Virus record (IMG/VR): IMGVR_UViG_3300047554_000329
Span: 1-64,000 of that record
DNA from: a virus
Reading direction: 5' to 3' (one strand)
Length of the DNA stretch: 64,000 bases
Part shown: piece after piece, positions 61,067 through 64,000 of the stretch
Layout of the letters: the number at the start of each line of letters is the position of its first letter
Numbering within the stretch: the first letter of the stretch is position 1
Position numbers and translations under genes: made by a program
The notes under the pieces: generated by a model
Seen by the model: only the letters and a program-made list of their open reading frames with translations
Told to the model about the DNA's origin: nothing
Databases searched by the model: none

Positions 61067-64000
61067 ATGAGCTACGCTCCACTTCACGTTCACACACACT
61101 ATAGCCTATTCGATGGCATTGCTACACCACAGGAGTACGTTGACCGTGCTGTGTCTGTGGGTATGACCTCTATCTCAATCACAGACCACGGTTCTCTATC
61201 TGGTCACCGTGAGATGTATCGTGCTGCCAAAGCAGCAGGTATCAAGCCAATCCTTGGAGTTGAAGGATATATCTGTAAAGACCGCTTTGACCACGAAGAA
61301 AAGGATAAGACAGACCTACTCAACCTAAACTACAACCACCTTATCATTCTTGCCAAGAACAAGGTAGGTCTAGAAAACCTTAACAAGCTTAATGAGCTTG
61401 CCTGGACAGAGGGTTTCTTTAAGAAGCCTCGTATGGACTGGAGCATTCTAGAGCAATACAAAGAGGGTCTAGTCATTACTTCTGGATGTCTTTCAGGATT
61501 TCTTTGCAAGGCTATCGAAGCAGACAACCTAGCAGTAGCCAAGGAACACATCAAGTGGGCTAAGGATACTTTTGGTGACGACTACTACATTGAAGTTATG
61601 CCACACAACCCTGCAGAAGTAAACAAGATGCTACTTGACCTTGCAGATGAATTTGGTATCAAGCCTGTAATTACTCCAGACTGCCACCACGCAGACAAGT
61701 CACAGCGTGACATTCAAGAACTCAAGCTTATCCTAAACTCATACTCTAACAAAACTGAGAAAGAAGTAACTTTCGCTGGTACTCAGAAGTACGACAACCT
61801 TATGGACAAGCTAGACTACTTGTATGGTGCAGACCGTCAGATGTCTTTCAAGAACTTTGAGATTCACCTATTGTCTGACGAAGAGATGCGTAACGCCATG
61901 CTTGCTCAGGGCATTGACCGTGAAGATATGTACCAGAACAGCAAGGACATTGCAGACCAGATTGAAGACTATGAGATTCAAGATAATCTAGATTTGCTTC
62001 CAGCACAGTATGTTAACCCAGACCAAGAGCTATATGAACTAGCGATTGAGGGGCTTACTAAGCGTGGACTACACACTAACCAGGAGTACCTAGACAGACT
62101 TGATGAAGAGCTTTCTGTTATCAAAGACAAGAAGTTTGGACCTTACTTCCTAGTTGTTCGTAATATGATTAACTGGGCTAAGAAAGAAGACATCATGGTA
62201 GGACCAGGACGTGGTTCTGCTGCGGGTTCACTGCTCTGCTATGCTCTTGGTATCACAGACGTAGACCCAATTCAGCATGGTCTTCTGTTCTTCCGATTCA
62301 TTAACCCAGAGCGTAACGACTTCCCAGATATCGATACAGATATCCAGGACTCACGCCGAGAAGAGGTTAAGGACTACCTTGTTCGCCAATACCGTCACGT
62401 TGCATCTATTGCAACATTCCTTGAGTTCAAGGGCAAGGGTATTGTTCGTGACGTGGCTCGTGTTCTAAACATTCCGCTACCTGACGTTAACAAGGTTCTT
62501 AAGCTTGTAGACGACTGGGACGAGTACCTAACGTCTAAGTCAACAGCAGAGTTCCGTGAGAAGTATCCAGAGATTGAAGAGTATGGCGAGCAATTGCGTG
62601 GTCGTATTCGTGGTACTGGTATCCACGCTGCAGGTGTTGTAACGTCTAAGGAGCCTATCTTTAAGTTCGCACCACTAGAAACACGTACCAGTCCTGGCAA
62701 TAAGGAGCGTATCCCTGTTGTGGCGGTAGACATGGAAGAAGCAGAGCGTATCGGTCTGATTAAGATTGACGCACTTGGTCTAAAGACTCTATCCGTTATT
62801 CAGGACACGCTAAAGATTATTGAAGAGCGTACTAACGAGAAGATTGACCTACACAAGATTGACATGGAAGACAAAAAGGTTTACGCCATGTTGTCTGACG
62901 GATTCACCAAGGGCGTGTTCCAGTGTGAAGCCACACCATACACAAACCTGCTAGTTAAGATGGGTGTTAAAAACTTTAATGAGTTGGCTGCATCTAACGC
63001 TCTAGTTCGCCCAGGTGCTATGAACACCATTGGTAAAGACTACATTGCTCGTAAGCATGGTAAGCAAAACCTAGACTACAAGCACGTCAACATGAAGAAG
63101 TTTACCGAAGAGACTTACGGATGTATTCTTTATCAGGAACAAGTTATGCTTGCTTGTACTGAACTTGGTGGAATGACCATGGCAGAAGCTGACAAGGTTC
63201 GTAAGATTATTGGTAAGAAAAAGGATGCTAAAGAGTTCAAGCAGTTCCAAGACAAGTTTGTTGAGGGTGCTTCACGCTTCCTATCTCCAAACGTTGCAGA
63301 AGACCTGTGGCACGACTTTGAGGCTCACGCAGGGTACTCGTTCAACAAGTCTCACGCTGTAGCATACTCAACGCTATCATACTGGACAGCATGGCTAAAG
63401 TATCACTATCCAATTGAGTTTATGTATTCATTGCTCAAGAACGAGGGCGACAAGGATGCTCGCACAGAGTACCTAATCGAAGCAAAGCGTATGGGTATTC
63501 CTATCCGTCTACCACACATCAACGACTCAGACATTGACTTTACAATCGAAGGAAAGGGAATCCGCTTTGGACTTTCAGCAATCAAATACATTTCTGACAA
63601 CATTGCTTCTAAGTATATTGCTGCTCGCCCTTTTAGCTCCTACAAACAACTTGAGGAGTTTAGTTTTGGCAAGGGCAATGGTGTTAATAGCCGTGCCTTG
63701 CAAGCTCTTCGTCTTATTGGTGCTGCAACTTTTGATGATAATCCTAGGAATGATGAAGAAGTTAAAGAAAATCTTTACGAATACCTAAACCTACCAGAGT
63801 TTAACGTATCGATTCCACAGCACTACCACGCATTTATTAATGACGTAGAAGAGTATGAGGAAAAGGGTTCGTTTATCCTAATGGGTATGGTCAAGGGTAT
63901 CAAGCGTGGCAAAGGTTGGTCACGAGTTGAGATTCTAGATAAGACTGGTAGTGTTGGCATCTTCGATGAAGAGCAGTCAACTATCGAAGCAGGTCGCACT
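61067..64000 (+). CDS. DNA polymerase III alpha subunit, DnaE type (partial, 978 aa visible)
   Basis: Runs off the right end in frame. PHP domain: VHTHYSLFDG (about 8-17), TDHGSLSGH and PDCHHADK. Polymerase: GPGRGSAAGSLLCYALGI, the catalytic Asp pair in FPDIDTDIQDSRR, LIKIDALGLKTL (third Asp) and the YQEQVM, KKKDAK and FNKSHAVAYS blocks of DnaE. Replicates the phage genome. Phages more often carry family A or B polymerases. AAGGAAAC precedes the ATG. The PHP His residues are kept, so it may be an active metal-dependent exonuclease domain. Confidence 0.94.
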   Translation, partial: MSYAPLHVHTHYSLFDGIATPQEYVDRAVSVGMTSISITDHGSLSGHREMYRAAKAAGIKPILGVEGYICKDRFDHEEKDKTDLLNLNYNHLIILAKNKVGLENLNKLNELAWTEGFFKKPRMDWSILEQYKEGLVITSGCLSGFLCKAIEADNLAVAKEHIKWAKDTFGDDYYIEVMPHNPAEVNKMLLDLADEFGIKPVITPDCHHADKSQRDIQELKLILNSYSNKTEKEVTFAGTQKYDNLMDKLDYLYGADRQMSFKNFEIHLLSDEEMRNAMLAQGIDREDMYQNSKDIADQIEDYEIQDNLDLLPAQYVNPDQELYELAIEGLTKRGLHTNQEYLDRLDEELSVIKDKKFGPYFLVVRNMINWAKKEDIMVGPGRGSAAGSLLCYALGITDVDPIQHGLLFFRFINPERNDFPDIDTDIQDSRREEVKDYLVRQYRHVASIATFLEFKGKGIVRDVARVLNIPLPDVNKVLKLVDDWDEYLTSKSTAEFREKYPEIEEYGEQLRGRIRGTGIHAAGVVTSKEPIFKFAPLETRTSPGNKERIPVVAVDMEEAERIGLIKIDALGLKTLSVIQDTLKIIEERTNEKIDLHKIDMEDKKVYAMLSDGFTKGVFQCEATPYTNLLVKMGVKNFNELAASNALVRPGAMNTIGKDYIARKHGKQNLDYKHVNMKKFTEETYGCILYQEQVMLACTELGGMTMAEADKVRKIIGKKKDAKEFKQFQDKFVEGASRFLSPNVAEDLWHDFEAHAGYSFNKSHAVAYSTLSYWTAWLKYHYPIEFMYSLLKNEGDKDARTEYLIEAKRMGIPIRLPHINDSDIDFTIEGKGIRFGLSAIKYISDNIASKYIAARPFSSYKQLEEFSFGKGNGVNSRALQALRLIGAATFDDNPRNDEEVKENLYEYLNLPEFNVSIPQHYHAFINDVEEYEEKGSFILMGMVKGIKRGKGWSRVEILDKTGSVGIFDEEQSTIEAGRT

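Overview
The window is a 64 kb piece of a tailed double-stranded DNA phage with a long non-contractile tail (siphovirus type). Evidence for this is an HK97-type capsid set, a tail-tube protein, a tape-measure protein of about 2,490 residues and no sheath protein. No integrase, ribosomal RNA or bacterial housekeeping cluster is visible. By eye the DNA is AT-rich, roughly 40-45% GC. Many genes appear to be read from leaderless mRNAs, and a B12-dependent (class II) ribonucleotide reductase is present. Both would fit an actinobacterial host, but the host is an inference.

Layout: positions 1-305 hold the end of a plus-strand gene and a tiny plus-strand ORF. Positions 306-905 are a non-coding, origin-like region with DnaA boxes and repeats. 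Positions 905-15440 are the accessory (probably early) region. It holds about 44 small minus-strand genes of roughly 22-340 codons, many of them zinc-ribbon or single-helix membrane miniproteins, one DUF932 protein and one tRNA-Gln. These genes sit in cassettes, each with its own promoter and usually a GTCGGGC-containing hairpin. Twenty-nine of the promoters share the element TGTCYG exactly 10 nt upstream of the -10 hexamer, which is the most distinctive signal in the window. Positions 15440-16120 form a divergent control region with an AT-only stretch, a DnaA box and a short hairpin RNA.

Positions 16121-56830 are the plus-strand virion region. In order they hold baseplate or fibre genes, including a Gly-Pro-Thr collagen-like fibre followed directly by a glycosyltransferase; two paralogous fibres flanking a reverse-oriented secreted NlpC/P60 peptidase; the reductase; a 1,324-residue LamG-like tail protein; portal; protease with a nested scaffold; major capsid; connectors; tail terminator; tail tube; two tail-assembly-chaperone paralogues; tape measure; and the distal tail genes. 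No terminase gene was recognised. Positions 56833-64000 are the replication module: a MerR-like regulator, small proteins, DnaB-type helicase, CHC2/Toprim primase, a single-stranded-DNA-binding protein and the start of a DnaE-type polymerase III alpha subunit that runs off the window.

The two halves use different promoter types. Minus-strand cassettes use TGTCYG-N10-(-10). Plus-strand transcription units mostly use extended -10 boxes (TGnTATAAT), many placed 5-10 nt before the ATG so that the transcript should begin at or next to the start codon. All functional names below rest on motif recognition and gene order, not on database searches.
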